Source: Pseudonocardia xinjiangensis (lineage in GTDB: Bacteria > Actinomycetota > Actinomycetes > Mycobacteriales > Pseudonocardiaceae). From it: a DNA stretch of 64,000 bases. Where the stretch lies: NCBI RefSeq assembly GCF_012911925.1, contig NZ_JAAXKY010000009.1, positions 24,499-88,498 of the forward strand, read 5' to 3'. Shown here in pieces: positions 8,016 to 16,386 of the stretch. Position 1 is the stretch's first letter, and every line of letters starts with the position of its first letter. The notes under the pieces are model-generated. The model worked only from the letters and a program-made list of their open reading frames with translations, searched no databases and was not told the DNA's origin. Made by a program: the position numbers and the translations under genes.

Positions 8016-8043
8016 GCATACCGTAACACTGTCTACTGTATGC
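8016..8043. promoter_or_regulatory. Inverted repeat in the promoter region of the poly-gamma-glutamate operon
   Basis: GCATAC (8016-8021) and GTATGC (8038-8043) form a perfect six-base inverted repeat with a 16-base spacer. It lies in the otherwise unannotated 337 bp between the TetR start and the first gene of the capB operon. It may be an operator; no regulator gene of this operon is evident. Confidence 0.35.
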
Positions 8044-8151
8044 GGTGTTGCAGGTCACACTGTCGTTAACGTTCGAGCACGACGGACGGAGCAGCGTGGC
8101 GCTGTGTCACCGCCACCAGGATCCCTGGACCCGTTCGAAGGGACACGCTGC

Positions 8152-9576
8152 TTGAGCACGCCCCGCGCCCCGCAGACTCTGCCGGACCCCGATCGGGGGA
8201 CGTCCGCACCGCTGTTCCCGAACTTCCCGCGTCGCCGGTTCCCGGCCGGGGTGAGCGGCGGGCCGCTGGCAGTGCTGACCGTGCTCCTGGCCGCTGCGGC
8301 CACGCTGGTCGCCGTGGCGATCGGAGGGGACGGCCGGTGGCCGGACTGGCGGATCCCCGGGACGCTCGTGCTGGTGGCCACCGTCGGGCACGTCCTGCTG
8401 TGGAGCGCGGTCGTGAACCCCGTCCAGCGGATCCGGGACGCAACAGCTCGGATGGCAGTCGAGGACAGCGCGGCCGTGGTGCCGCGGGTCCGCCCCGCCG
8501 AGCTCGACCGCATCGCCGCGGCGCTGCATCGGTTCGCCGGGCTCCCCGCGCGGGCGCGGGCCCACCGGGTCCGGATCTCGCTGGCCGTCGCGCCGTGCGT
8601 GGTGGCCGTGCTCGTCCTGGCCTGGGCGGTCCCGGCCGCGGTCATGACGGTCGGCGGTGCCGCGTCGCAGCCCGACACCGTCGTGCGCCAGGCCGGCGAG
8701 GGCGCCTCAGCGCGGGCCGAGAAGCTGCAGGCCGCGCTCCGTGGCGGGCTCGCCGTGCTGCAGCGCGCCGCCGACCCCCCGACGGGGGCCGAGGTGGCCG
8801 ACGCCGCCCGCACCGCGGCGCAGGTGCTCGCGGCCGAAGGACTGTTCCGGTCGGTGTGGGTGGTCGACGGTTCGGGGCGGCGGATCGCGGCCGCAGGCCG
8901 CCCGCCGAGCGCGCCGGTCACCGCCCCGCCACGTGAACTGCGGGTGGTGCAGGCCAACCGGGCGGGCAGCGAGCCACTCGTCCTCGCCTCGGCTCCGATG
9001 TGGGACGGCGCGACCTCGCTCGTGGCGGAGTTCGACCCGCGGGCGCTCAACGACCTGATCCGCACCGCCGGCGTGCACACCTGGGTGGTCGACGTGCACC
9101 GGGCCACCGTGCTCGACAGCTCCGGCTACACCGCCTTCGCTCCCTTGGACGACCCGGCGCTCGCAGCGCTCGCCGGTACGGCTCTCGCCGACGTCCCCGC
9201 TGTCGCGACGCCGGGCAACGGGGAGGTCAACGCGGCCCAGCGGGTGAGTACGGCGGGCGCGCCGACCGATCTCGGCTGGGTGCTCGTGGAGAACCAGGAC
9301 GTCGCGGTCACCGCGTTCACCCATGACGGCAACCGCCGCGTCACGTTCGTCGTGATCGCGCTCGGCGCGAGCCTCGCCCTGGGGTCGCTGGCCTGGGTCA
9401 TGGTCACGGTCGTCGCGCCGGCGCGCAGGCTGGCCCGCCACGTCGAGCGGTTGGCCGGCGGCGACGCGGTGCCGCCGCTGGCCCCGCAGCGCCTCGACGA
9501 GATCGGCAGCGTCGTGGCGGCGACCAACCGATTCGTCGGCGCGCGCGCCCTGCTCGGAGCGACGGCCCGGTCGTGA
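8152..9576 (+). CDS. Membrane protein with extracytoplasmic sensor-like domain and HAMP domain
   Basis: The protein (474 residues from TTG 8152, which has AAGGGA eight bases upstream; GTG 8104 is an alternative) has a first membrane pair around residues 30-85, a HAMP-like NPVQRIRDATARM segment, another membrane helix near residue 155, an extracytoplasmic region of about 220 residues resembling Cache sensors, a last helix near residue 415 and a second HAMP-like stretch ending the protein. No kinase, cyclase or methyl-accepting domain follows, so it is a sensor without an output. It overlaps capB by four bases and should be made with the polymer enzymes, perhaps as a scaffold or regulator. Confidence 0.7.
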   Translation: MSTPRAPQTLPDPDRGTSAPLFPNFPRRRFPAGVSGGPLAVLTVLLAAAATLVAVAIGGDGRWPDWRIPGTLVLVATVGHVLLWSAVVNPVQRIRDATARMAVEDSAAVVPRVRPAELDRIAAALHRFAGLPARARAHRVRISLAVAPCVVAVLVLAWAVPAAVMTVGGAASQPDTVVRQAGEGASARAEKLQAALRGGLAVLQRAADPPTGAEVADAARTAAQVLAAEGLFRSVWVVDGSGRRIAAAGRPPSAPVTAPPRELRVVQANRAGSEPLVLASAPMWDGATSLVAEFDPRALNDLIRTAGVHTWVVDVHRATVLDSSGYTAFAPLDDPALAALAGTALADVPAVATPGNGEVNAAQRVSTAGAPTDLGWVLVENQDVAVTAFTHDGNRRVTFVVIALGASLALGSLAWVMVTVVAPARRLARHVERLAGGDAVPPLAPQRLDEIGSVVAATNRFVGARALLGATARS

Positions 9577-10766
9577 CGTTCCTCTTCGGCGTCTACGTCG
9601 CCGGCTGCCTGCTCCTGCTCGCGGCCGGGCTGGTCGAGCACCGCAACCACCACCGGCGCCTGCTGTCCATAGCGGAGCGGATCGTCGTCAACGGTATCCG
9701 TGGCAAGAGCTCGATCACGCGGCTGTGCGCAGGAGCGCTGCGCGGCGGGGGCGTGCGGACCGTCGCGAAGACGACGGGCACGGCGGCCCGTTTCATCTTC
9801 CCGGACGGCACCGAGGAGCCCATCCACCGCAAGTTCGGACTCGCGAACATCGTCGAGCAGACCGGCATCGTCCGGCGGGCCACGCTCTGGCAACCGGACG
9901 CCCTGGTGATCGAGTGCATGGCGGTGCTGCCGGAGCTACAGGAGATCAACGAGCGGAAGCTGGTCCGCTCGACGATCTGCGTGATCTGCAACGTCCGGGA
10001 GGACCACCTCGACGAGATGGGCCCCACCCTGGACGACGTCGCACGTTCGCTCGCGCGGTCGATGCCGGTGGGCGGCGTCTGTGTCACCGCGGAGCGCGAC
10101 CGGCTGCACATCCTGCAGGCCGAGGCCGACCGGCGGGGCTGCCGGCTGGTGTCGGTGGACCCGGCGTCGGTCGGCGACGCCGAGATGGAGCGCTTCACCG
10201 GGATCGCCTTCAAGGAGAACGTGGCGATCGGCCTCGCCGTCGCGCAGCTGTGCGGCGTCAGGCGCGAGGAGGCGATGGCCGGCATGGTGGCGGCGCCCCC
10301 CGACCCCGGCGCGGTCGCCGTCGACACGTACGTCACCGGCCGCGGCCGGATCGCGTTCGCCAACGTGTTCGCCGCGAACGACCCCGAGTCGACGTTGATG
10401 AACATCGAGCTGCTGCGGTCGCGCGGCCTGATCGCCGCGCCGCTCACGATCGTGGTCAACTGCCGGCCGGACCGCGTCGAGCGCAACGGGCAGATGGGCG
10501 AGCTGACCGGCCGGGTCCGCCCGGACCGGATCGTGCTGATCGGGGAGCAGACGCACACGGCGCGCGCCCGGGTGCCGCGTGAGCTGGCCGACCTCCTCGT
10601 CGACCTCGGCGGCGCCCTCGACGTGGCCGCGTTCCTCGACGCCGTCGCGATCGAGCCCGGCGGCACGGGCTCGGTGGTCGCCGTCGGCAACATCCACGGC
10701 CAGGGTGAGGTGCTGCTGTCGCGGCTGGGCGCCATGGCGCGTCCCGTCCCGGTCGAGGCGGGGTGA
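9573..10766 (+). CDS. capB: Poly-gamma-glutamate synthase subunit CapB/PgsB
   Basis: The 397-residue product has one N-terminal membrane helix and then the amide-ligase domain with the P-loop NGIRGKSSITR near residue 40, as in CapB/PgsB (about 390-400 residues). Further family marks are GTAARFIFPDG, HRKFGLANIVEQ, ECMAVLPELQ and NVREDHLDEMG. It activates glutamate chain ends with ATP and extends poly-gamma-glutamate at the inner membrane with CapC. GTG 9573 overlaps the upstream stop, and its own TGA overlaps the capC start. Confidence 0.95.
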   Translation: MTFLFGVYVAGCLLLLAAGLVEHRNHHRRLLSIAERIVVNGIRGKSSITRLCAGALRGGGVRTVAKTTGTAARFIFPDGTEEPIHRKFGLANIVEQTGIVRRATLWQPDALVIECMAVLPELQEINERKLVRSTICVICNVREDHLDEMGPTLDDVARSLARSMPVGGVCVTAERDRLHILQAEADRRGCRLVSVDPASVGDAEMERFTGIAFKENVAIGLAVAQLCGVRREEAMAGMVAAPPDPGAVAVDTYVTGRGRIAFANVFAANDPESTLMNIELLRSRGLIAAPLTIVVNCRPDRVERNGQMGELTGRVRPDRIVLIGEQTHTARARVPRELADLLVDLGGALDVAAFLDAVAIEPGGTGSVVAVGNIHGQGEVLLSRLGAMARPVPVEAG

Positions 10767-11248
10767 TGGTTGCGGGCACCCTCGCGCCGCAGGACGCCAC
10801 GATCGCGCTGGCGATCGGGTTGCTGTTCGCGCTCGTCTGCTACCTCACCACCAACCTCTCACCAGGGGGCATGATCACGCCCGGCTGGTTGGCCCTCACC
10901 TTGGTGGAGGACGCCCGCAAGGTCGCCGTGATCGCTGTCGTCACGGTGATCACCTACTTCGGGGTGCGCGGCCTGCAGTCGGTGGTGATCCTCTACGGCA
11001 AGCGGCTGTTCGCGGCCGTGATGATGCTGTCGGTGCTGCTCTCGACGGGACTGTTCCTGCTGGTGCAGCGGGACTACCCGCTGCTCTTCGCGCACGAGAC
11101 ACTCGGGTTCGTGATCCCGGGACTGGTGGCCTACCAGCTCGTGCGGCAGCCACCGGTCGCCACCGTGCTGGCGACCTCGGCGGTGAGCCTCGCCAGCTAC
11201 GGGGTGCTTGCCAGCGGGCTCGTGCTCGGGGCGGTGCCGACGCTGTGA
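10766..11248 (+). CDS. capC: Poly-gamma-glutamate synthase membrane subunit CapC/PgsC
   Basis: The 160-residue, almost wholly hydrophobic protein has four to five membrane helices and the CapC signature regions GLLFALVCYLTTNLSPGG near residue 20 and LGFVIPGLVAYQLVRQ near residue 115. Length equals the family norm of about 150. It forms the polymerase with CapB. The ATG at 10766 overlaps the capB stop; GTG 10763 is an alternative. No CapA/PgsA or CapE gene follows. Confidence 0.93.
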   Translation: MVAGTLAPQDATIALAIGLLFALVCYLTTNLSPGGMITPGWLALTLVEDARKVAVIAVVTVITYFGVRGLQSVVILYGKRLFAAVMMLSVLLSTGLFLLVQRDYPLLFAHETLGFVIPGLVAYQLVRQPPVATVLATSAVSLASYGVLASGLVLGAVPTL

Positions 11249-12276
11249 CCGGGCGGTCCGGACTCGCCGCTCGACGGGCCGGCATGGGCGTGCTGGCCGT
11301 GGTCGTGGGTGTTTCGGGGATCGTCGTCGGCGATCTGCGGGAGGACGCGGGCGCGGCGGCCACGGCGGCGGCACCGCCGCCGCGGACCGCCGCGTGGTCC
11401 TCCGAGCTGCGTTACCTGCGGCGCGACGCCCTGGCTCGGACCTCCATGGTCGACGCCGCCGGCACGGTGCGGGCCACCTTCACCGACGGGGCCCGCACCG
11501 TCACCCTCGACGGGCCGCTGCGCCGCTTCGCGGAGCCGCGGTTCACCACGGCGTCGGTGAGCACCCGGGTGTGGGTGCGGCTGCTACCCCGGCCGTGGCA
11601 CGAGGGTGCGCAGCGGGAAGCGTGGTTCCAGCCGTGGCTGGCGGAGAACCTGGACAGCACGGCACCCGACGTGCTGGCCGTGGCGGCGGAGTACCTGGAC
11701 GGTGTCCCGGACGGCTTCGATGGCGGCGGAGTGCGTGTCCGGGGCGACGCGCGGGCCGGTCCGTCGGGTCCGCCGGACGCTCCGCCGCTGGAGAACTCGG
11801 ACTTCTACGACTACCTCGGCATCCCCTGGACGTTCGGCGGCGACGATGTACGGATGCCTGACCTGGCACGCTACGGAGCCGTGGACTGCTCGGGGTTCGT
11901 CCGGCTCGTGTTCGGATACCGCTCGGGCTACCCCCTGCTCGGCGCCAACGGACCGGGCCCGGGCCTGCCGCGGCGGGCCTGGGCGATGCACGAGGTCGGC
12001 CCGGGCATCGCCGTGCTGCCCGACATGGGCGCACCGCCGTCGAACCTCGGTGCGCTGCAGGCCGGCGACCTGCTGTTCTTCGACCTCGATCGGGCCACCG
12101 ACCGGCGGATCGACCATGTGGCGATCTATCTGGGCCGCGACGACGCCGGGCATCACCGGTTCGTCTCCAGCCGGGCGCGGGCCGACGGCCCGACGCTCGG
12201 TGACGCAGGCGGTACGTCCCTGCTCGACGGCGGCGGGCACTACGCGCGGGCGTTCCGGGCGGCGAAGCGGCTGTGA
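11245..12276 (+). CDS. NlpC/P60-type peptidase in the PGA operon
   Basis: The 343-residue protein has an N-terminal membrane anchor or signal (residues 10-30), a region of about 150 residues without recognised domain, and a C-terminal NlpC/P60 domain: YGAVDCSGFVRLVF with the catalytic Cys near residue 215, DLLFFDL, and HVAIYLGRD with the catalytic His. NlpC/P60 enzymes cleave gamma-D-glutamyl bonds in peptidoglycan. In this operon it may cut or transfer gamma-glutamyl polymer chains, taking the place of CapD or PgdS-type enzymes; that role is inferred. GTG 11245 overlaps the capC stop. Confidence 0.85.
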   Translation: MTGRSGLAARRAGMGVLAVVVGVSGIVVGDLREDAGAAATAAAPPPRTAAWSSELRYLRRDALARTSMVDAAGTVRATFTDGARTVTLDGPLRRFAEPRFTTASVSTRVWVRLLPRPWHEGAQREAWFQPWLAENLDSTAPDVLAVAAEYLDGVPDGFDGGGVRVRGDARAGPSGPPDAPPLENSDFYDYLGIPWTFGGDDVRMPDLARYGAVDCSGFVRLVFGYRSGYPLLGANGPGPGLPRRAWAMHEVGPGIAVLPDMGAPPSNLGALQAGDLLFFDLDRATDRRIDHVAIYLGRDDAGHHRFVSSRARADGPTLGDAGGTSLLDGGGHYARAFRAAKRL

Positions 12277-13160
12277 GCCGGACGCGTTCTGCCGTGGCCG
12301 TGCTCGGGACGCTGGTGCTGCTCGCACTCGTGGCGGTGACCCAGATCGGCGCCCGGAGGGCGGACCAGGCCTCGCTCGAGCAGCGGGTGCACGACTTCAC
12401 CGGGCAGCTCACGCCGCGGGGGCCCTACCGTCCACCCGATCCGGCGGAGCGGGACGCGGTGCTCGGCGCCATCGCGGCGCTGGTCCCCACGGGGCCGGCC
12501 GCCGGCGGCGACACCCGCGACGCCCACCGGGTCCTGCGGGACGCGGGGTTCATCGTCGAGGTCGCGCAGGACGCGGCAGGGCGCGGGTTCCTCCTCGTGC
12601 GTAGCGACCCGAGCTCGGCGCGGTCCTGGGGGCTGATCGCGCTCCCGCTCGGCCGGGCCCCGCGGCTGCTCGTCGAGGTGCCGCACCCGAACTCGGACTA
12701 CAACACCGAGAACGTCGGGCTGGCGGTGCTCGCGATCGTGCCGGACGCGGTGTACATCGAGGCCGGGGCACACCGCAGGGCAGCGGACGGGCGCGCCGAC
12801 GTGGCGCACGAGGAGGACTCGCTGTTCCACGCGCTGGCCGTGGACCTGAGCGTCCGGATGCGGCTGCCGCAGCTACAGCTGCACGGCTTCGGCGATCGCG
12901 ACGACCTGGACGAGGACGTGGTGCTCGGTCCGGGCGATGCGCACCCGGCCGTGCGGGAGCTCACCGACCGCATCGAGGAGGCGGGCCTGTCGGTGTGCCG
13001 GTCGTGGGTGCAGCGCTGCCCCGAGCTGGAGGGCTCGACGAATGTGCAGGGTCGGGCCGCGGCGCGGTACGGGCTGCCGTTCGCGCACGTCGAGATGAGC
13101 GCGTCCACACGGATGCGACCGGAGTCGGTGGCGCGAGCGCTCGCCACGCTGGCCGGCTGA
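12273..13160 (+). CDS. Exported protein of the PGA operon, possible hydrolase
   Basis: The 295-residue protein starts with GTG overlapping the preceding stop. Residues 5-25 form a signal anchor. The centre, LLVEVPHPNSDYNTENVGL followed by IVPDAVYIEAGAHRRA and DVAHEEDSLFHA, contains spaced His, Glu and Asp residues that look like a metal site, and the end STNVQGRAAARYGLPFAHVEMS contains a further His and Glu. The pattern recalls amidase/formylglutamate-hydrolase-like folds acting on glutamyl compounds, but I cannot name the family. Being last in the operon, it may process poly-gamma-glutamate. Its last 33 bases recur 791 bp downstream. Confidence 0.6.
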   Translation: MSRTRSAVAVLGTLVLLALVAVTQIGARRADQASLEQRVHDFTGQLTPRGPYRPPDPAERDAVLGAIAALVPTGPAAGGDTRDAHRVLRDAGFIVEVAQDAAGRGFLLVRSDPSSARSWGLIALPLGRAPRLLVEVPHPNSDYNTENVGLAVLAIVPDAVYIEAGAHRRAADGRADVAHEEDSLFHALAVDLSVRMRLPQLQLHGFGDRDDLDEDVVLGPGDAHPAVRELTDRIEEAGLSVCRSWVQRCPELEGSTNVQGRAAARYGLPFAHVEMSASTRMRPESVARALATLAG

Positions 13161-13181
13161 GCCGTCGCGGAATCCCGGCCC
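13128..13181. repeat. Direct repeat copy 1 (3' end of PGA operon)
   Basis: This 54-bp stretch covers the last ten codons, the stop and about 20 bases after the last PGA-operon gene. It recurs at 13919-13975 with one mismatch over the first 36 bases and a few small changes beyond. Confidence 0.85.
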
Positions 13182-13197
13182 GCGCCGACGGCTCGAT

Positions 13198-13860
13198 CAC
13201 ATTGGTCTGGACATCGCCGCGCAGATCGTCGAGGCGGTGACCGGCACCGTGTACTGGGACTACGTGCACGAACACGTCTTCGGGCGCTGCGGCATGACCG
13301 GATCGGCGTACTACACCAGGCCGCAGTGGCTCACCGACGAACACATCGCGCACTCGTACATGCGGCAGGCCGACGGCAGCCGGGTGGACGCCGTCCGCAA
13401 CCTGGACAAGGGCAGCCCGAGCCCGTTCCTGTTGGGCAAGAACCCGGGCCGCAACTTCATCGATCTCGTCGGGGACGGTGGCTTCGCCACCGCGCCGGAC
13501 CTGGTCCGGTTCGCGCACGCGCTCCAGGACGGTACGGTGCTGGACCGGCCCTGGGCCGACGTGTTCACCGCGGCCAAGAAGCCCAACTGGGAGGACAAAC
13601 CCGGTCAGCGACTCAACCGCGACGCCCCGCCGGGGTTCAGCACCTACGGGCCGACAGCCGCGATCAGCAACGGCCAGTGGGTGCTCGGGCGCGCCGGTGT
13701 CCACCCCGGCAGCTCCGCAAGCTGGGACATCTACCCGGACACCGGCTGGGTCGGCGTCGTCCTGAGCAACTACGACGACATCCCGCTGGCGGAGATCCTC
13801 CAGCGGGAGAAGCAGGCCATCACCGGGGCTTCGTCCGGCGGCGGCGGTGGTGGTGGCTGA
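13198..13860 (+). pseudogene. C-terminal remnant of a class C beta-lactamase-like serine hydrolase
   Basis: The frame reads HIGLDIAAQIVEAVTGTVYWDYV, then FGRCGMTGSAYYTRPQW, GGFATAPDLVRFAHALQDG and a normal end WVGVVLSNYDDIP. These are the second half of the beta-lactamase/D-aminopeptidase family. The first 200 or so residues, with the SxxK serine and most of the fold, are absent, and the upstream bases belong to the repeat and spacer. Translation from GTG 13237 would give 207 residues with a poly-Gly tail, without catalytic serine, so it is very likely dead. Confidence 0.75.
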
Positions 13861-13918
13861 CGCGCGGCCACGGCCGTGTTGCCGTCCGCCTTCCGCTCAG
13901 CACCGCCTCTGTCGCTGC

Positions 13919-13975
13919 GTGGCGCGAGCGTTCGCCACGCTGGCCGGCTGAGCCGGTCGCGCAATCCTCGGCCCC
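13919..13975. repeat. Direct repeat copy 2
   Basis: This is the second copy of the PGA-operon tail (see 13128-13181). The codons that read VARALATLAG-stop in copy 1 read VARAFATLAG-stop here, but no gene precedes them. The two copies bracket the truncated serine hydrolase. Confidence 0.85.
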
Positions 13976-14002
13976 ATGACCGGCAGAATCATCCGCTGGG
14001 TG

Positions 14003-14776
14003 TCACGCTCGCCACTGATGGTCACCGAGCAATGTCACCTCGGCGCCGCCGTCGGCGAAGATCACCTGCCCGGTGACGAAGCGGTTCTCGGGGCTCGCCA
14101 GCCAGCTTATGAGGTGGCCGACCCACTCCGGGCGGCCCGGGAAGCCGCCGAGGGGTTGCGGTGCGGCCGCCTCGACGGCGGTCCGCACCTTGTCGTCGGT
14201 GAGGATCCAGGCGGCGGCCGGGGTGTCCACGACGCCGGGGGCCACCGCGTTGAGCGGGATGCCGACGCCGGCCCATTCGGCCGTCGGGGCGGTCCTTCGT
14301 ACCCACCCGTTGAGCGCGCGCTTGGCGATGCCGTAGGCGGAATCGCGTAGCGAGGGTTCGGCATCCACCACTGCGGTCGCGGTGGCTTCGTCGCCGTCCG
14401 CGCAGGCCCGGAGGACCCGTTCGTCCGCGGGTGCCAGTGATGAGGTCGACGACACCGCGACGGCTCGTGGAGCTTCGCTGCGGGTCAGCAGGGGACGCAG
14501 CCCTTCGAGCGTTGCGACCGTGCCGAAGTAGTTCGTCTCGAGGAGCCCGGTCCGGCCGCCGCCGGCGACCGCCAGTACCGCATCGACGTATCCCCACTTC
14601 GCCACCTGATCGACCAGCGACCGGCGGCCGGCAGGCGTCGACAGATCGGCGATGACGTCGGCGTCGCTCAGGTCGCAGCCGATGACCCTGGCACCTTGCT
14701 CGCGAAGGATCGACGCGGTGGCTGCGCCGATTCCGGAAGCCGAGCCGGTGACGACGTACCTGCGCTGATGATTCAC
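14003..14776 (-). CDS. Short-chain dehydrogenase, 3-alpha-hydroxysteroid dehydrogenase-like
   Basis: The 257-residue protein has TGSASGIG near residue 10, AGGG in place of NNAG, a long insert ahead of the active site and SAYGIAKRALNGW with the Tyr/Lys pair. The insert (RACADGDEATATAVVD) is typical of the 3-alpha-hydroxysteroid dehydrogenase/carbonyl reductase branch. GTG 14776 is chosen because it overlaps the stop of the upstream membrane-protein gene as GTGA. Substrate unknown. Confidence 0.85.
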   Translation of the reverse strand: MNHQRRYVVTGSASGIGAATASILREQGARVIGCDLSDADVIADLSTPAGRRSLVDQVAKWGYVDAVLAVAGGGRTGLLETNYFGTVATLEGLRPLLTRSEAPRAVAVSSTSSLAPADERVLRACADGDEATATAVVDAEPSLRDSAYGIAKRALNGWVRRTAPTAEWAGVGIPLNAVAPGVVDTPAAAWILTDDKVRTAVEAAAPQPLGGFPGRPEWVGHLISWLASPENRFVTGQVIFADGGAEVTLLGDHQWRA

Positions 14777-15483
14777 TCGCAAGCTCGCTCACCGGCCGTC
14801 CTGGTCGGAGTCGTCGTCGGCAGGTTCGGCCCCCGTAGGTGCGGTGCGCCCTTGCGCCTGAAGTACAGCTGGCTGATCACCTCGGCGAGGATGATCAGCG
14901 CCACGAGCTTGAGCGCACCGATGAGCGGGACGCTGTCGATAGGCATCGTGTAGGCCAGTACCACCGTGCTCACGGCGTCCAGCAGCAATGCCGAACCCCA
15001 GATCATCGTGCTCACGTGCACCACCCGCCGAAAGGCCGGCGTGTCACGCCACGCGGCGTTGATCTGTTCGCGCACCGTGCCGCCGGTGAAGGTTCGCAGG
15101 GCGTACAGGTAGTACGGGGTCCGTCGGAGCGTCAGGAGGATCCAGATGCCCGCCATGGCGGTGATCCAGCCGTCGCGCGCCAACAAGGTCCTCGGGCTGC
15201 CGGTCAGGAATGACAACGCAACGCTGAGAAGTAGGACGCTCATGACGAGGCCGGCGAGCATGTCGATCCGCCGTTTGGTGACCACCGAGTGCACCGTTTT
15301 GGCGGCCGGTGCGACCAGGCCCAGCATCAGGGCTGACCACTGGTCCACCCCAGCTGCGCGCAATCCGTAGAACACCGCGATCGGCGCCACCGCGTTGATC
15401 AGCAGGCTCATGACGATCTCGCGTTGCGGGCCGGCCTTGCTGCCGGTTGTTGCCGGGTCCGCTGCCGGGGAGGACGGGTTCAT
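14773..15483 (-). CDS. VC0807-type integral membrane protein
   Basis: The 236-residue protein has about six membrane helices, with AVFYGLRAAGVDQWSALMLG, KTVHSVVTKRRIDMLAGL and a TPYYLYALRTFTGG loop. This matches the VC0807 family, distantly like intracellular septation protein A; function is unknown. A perfect 10-bp-stem hairpin stands immediately before its start codon. It is co-transcribed with the downstream SDR and probably governed by the TetR gene upstream. Confidence 0.72.
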   Translation of the reverse strand: MNPSSPAADPATTGSKAGPQREIVMSLLINAVAPIAVFYGLRAAGVDQWSALMLGLVAPAAKTVHSVVTKRRIDMLAGLVMSVLLLSVALSFLTGSPRTLLARDGWITAMAGIWILLTLRRTPYYLYALRTFTGGTVREQINAAWRDTPAFRRVVHVSTMIWGSALLLDAVSTVVLAYTMPIDSVPLIGALKLVALIILAEVISQLYFRRKGAPHLRGPNLPTTTPTRTAGERACE

Positions 15484-15486
15484 CGT

Positions 15487-15509
15487 CGCCTGCCGAGCTT
15501 CGGCAGGCG
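15487..15509 (-). promoter_or_regulatory. Hairpin covering the translation start region of the VC0807-type gene
   Basis: CGCCTGCCGA (15487-15496) and TCGGCAGGCG (15500-15509) make a perfect 10-bp stem with a three-base loop, ending three bases before the ATG at 15483-15481. The only Shine-Dalgarno-like sequence, AGG, lies inside the proximal arm, so a folded leader would hide it. Confidence 0.6.
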
Positions 15510-15516
15510 GATGCTG

Positions 15517-15565
15517 TTGACCATGGAGTCAATAGTGCCGAGTAGTGACTCTGCGGTCAATAGTG
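15517..15565. promoter_or_regulatory. Candidate TetR operator cluster
   Basis: GTCAATAGTG occurs twice (15528-15537 and 15556-15565, 28 bp apart). TTGAC (15517-15521) and GTCAA (15528-15532) form an inverted repeat with a six-base spacer, and GAGTCA (15526-15531) pairs with TGACTC (15546-15551). The cluster lies in the 132 bp between the TetR gene and the membrane-protein gene. Confidence 0.45.
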
Positions 15566-15615
15566 GTCGAGCGGCACGGGGTCGGCCGACTGGTGACGTC
15601 CGGTCCGGCGCTGCG

Positions 15616-16242
15616 TCAACTCCCGGCCTGCATGCCGCTGAGCAGGATCTCTGCGAGTTCGGATGCGTAGTCGCGTGGATCGATGTCGGGATGGTCGTCG
15701 AGGTACGCGAGCATGATGTCGATCGAGCCCTGGTAGGTGACCGCCATGACTCTGGGGTCGAAGTCACGGAGGCTGCCCTCGGCCTGGCCGCGGCGGAACA
15801 GCTCCTCCTGCCCGAGGTAGGTCTCCTCGTAGAAGTCGGCAACCACCCGTTCGGCGCCGTCGGACCGGTGAAGGTTGTGCACGATGCGGTTCAGCGCGAT
15901 CAGTTCGTCCCGATGGGTCAGGATCTGCAAGGCGGCCTGGCGCAGGGCGGCGCGGATGATGTCCGGCACTGGCTGGTCCAGGTCGAGCGTGTCGACGATC
16001 TGTTGCCGCATGGTCTCCATCGTCACCTTCGCCGTGGATTCCATGAGGTTGTCCTTGCCGGTGAAGTAGCGCCAGACCAACCCCTTGGCGACATCGGCGC
16101 GCGCGGCTATCCGGGTCAACGACGCGCCCTCGTAGCCGTGGTCGACAACCTCCTGGATCGCCGCCACCATGATCTGCTTCCGTCGTTGATCCTCACTGAG
16201 GCGTTGTCGCGGGCCGCGCGACGGGCGCGAGGTGGCCGTCAT
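15616..16242 (-). CDS. TetR-family regulator
   Basis: The 208-residue protein carries the TetR helix-turn-helix near residues 25-70 (YEGASLTRIAARADVAKGLVWRYFTGKDNLM) and a helical C-terminal domain. It lies upstream of the VC0807-type gene and the SDR on the same strand, with repeated GTCAATAGTG elements between. It probably controls that pair. Ligand unknown. Confidence 0.87.
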   Translation of the reverse strand: MTATSRPSRGPRQRLSEDQRRKQIMVAAIQEVVDHGYEGASLTRIAARADVAKGLVWRYFTGKDNLMESTAKVTMETMRQQIVDTLDLDQPVPDIIRAALRQAALQILTHRDELIALNRIVHNLHRSDGAERVVADFYEETYLGQEELFRRGQAEGSLRDFDPRVMAVTYQGSIDIMLAYLDDHPDIDPRDYASELAEILLSGMQAGS

Positions 16243-16386
16243 GACAGCGTCGACTCCACAGGCTTCGCATCCACGACGTGCACGCTACTGACCACCCATC
16301 GGGTCGAGGCCGGCTGACCTCGGGCCTGCACCGATGCCGTGACACCCCGCGGGACCCCGGCCGAGCAGTTGACCGGACGGTCCCGG

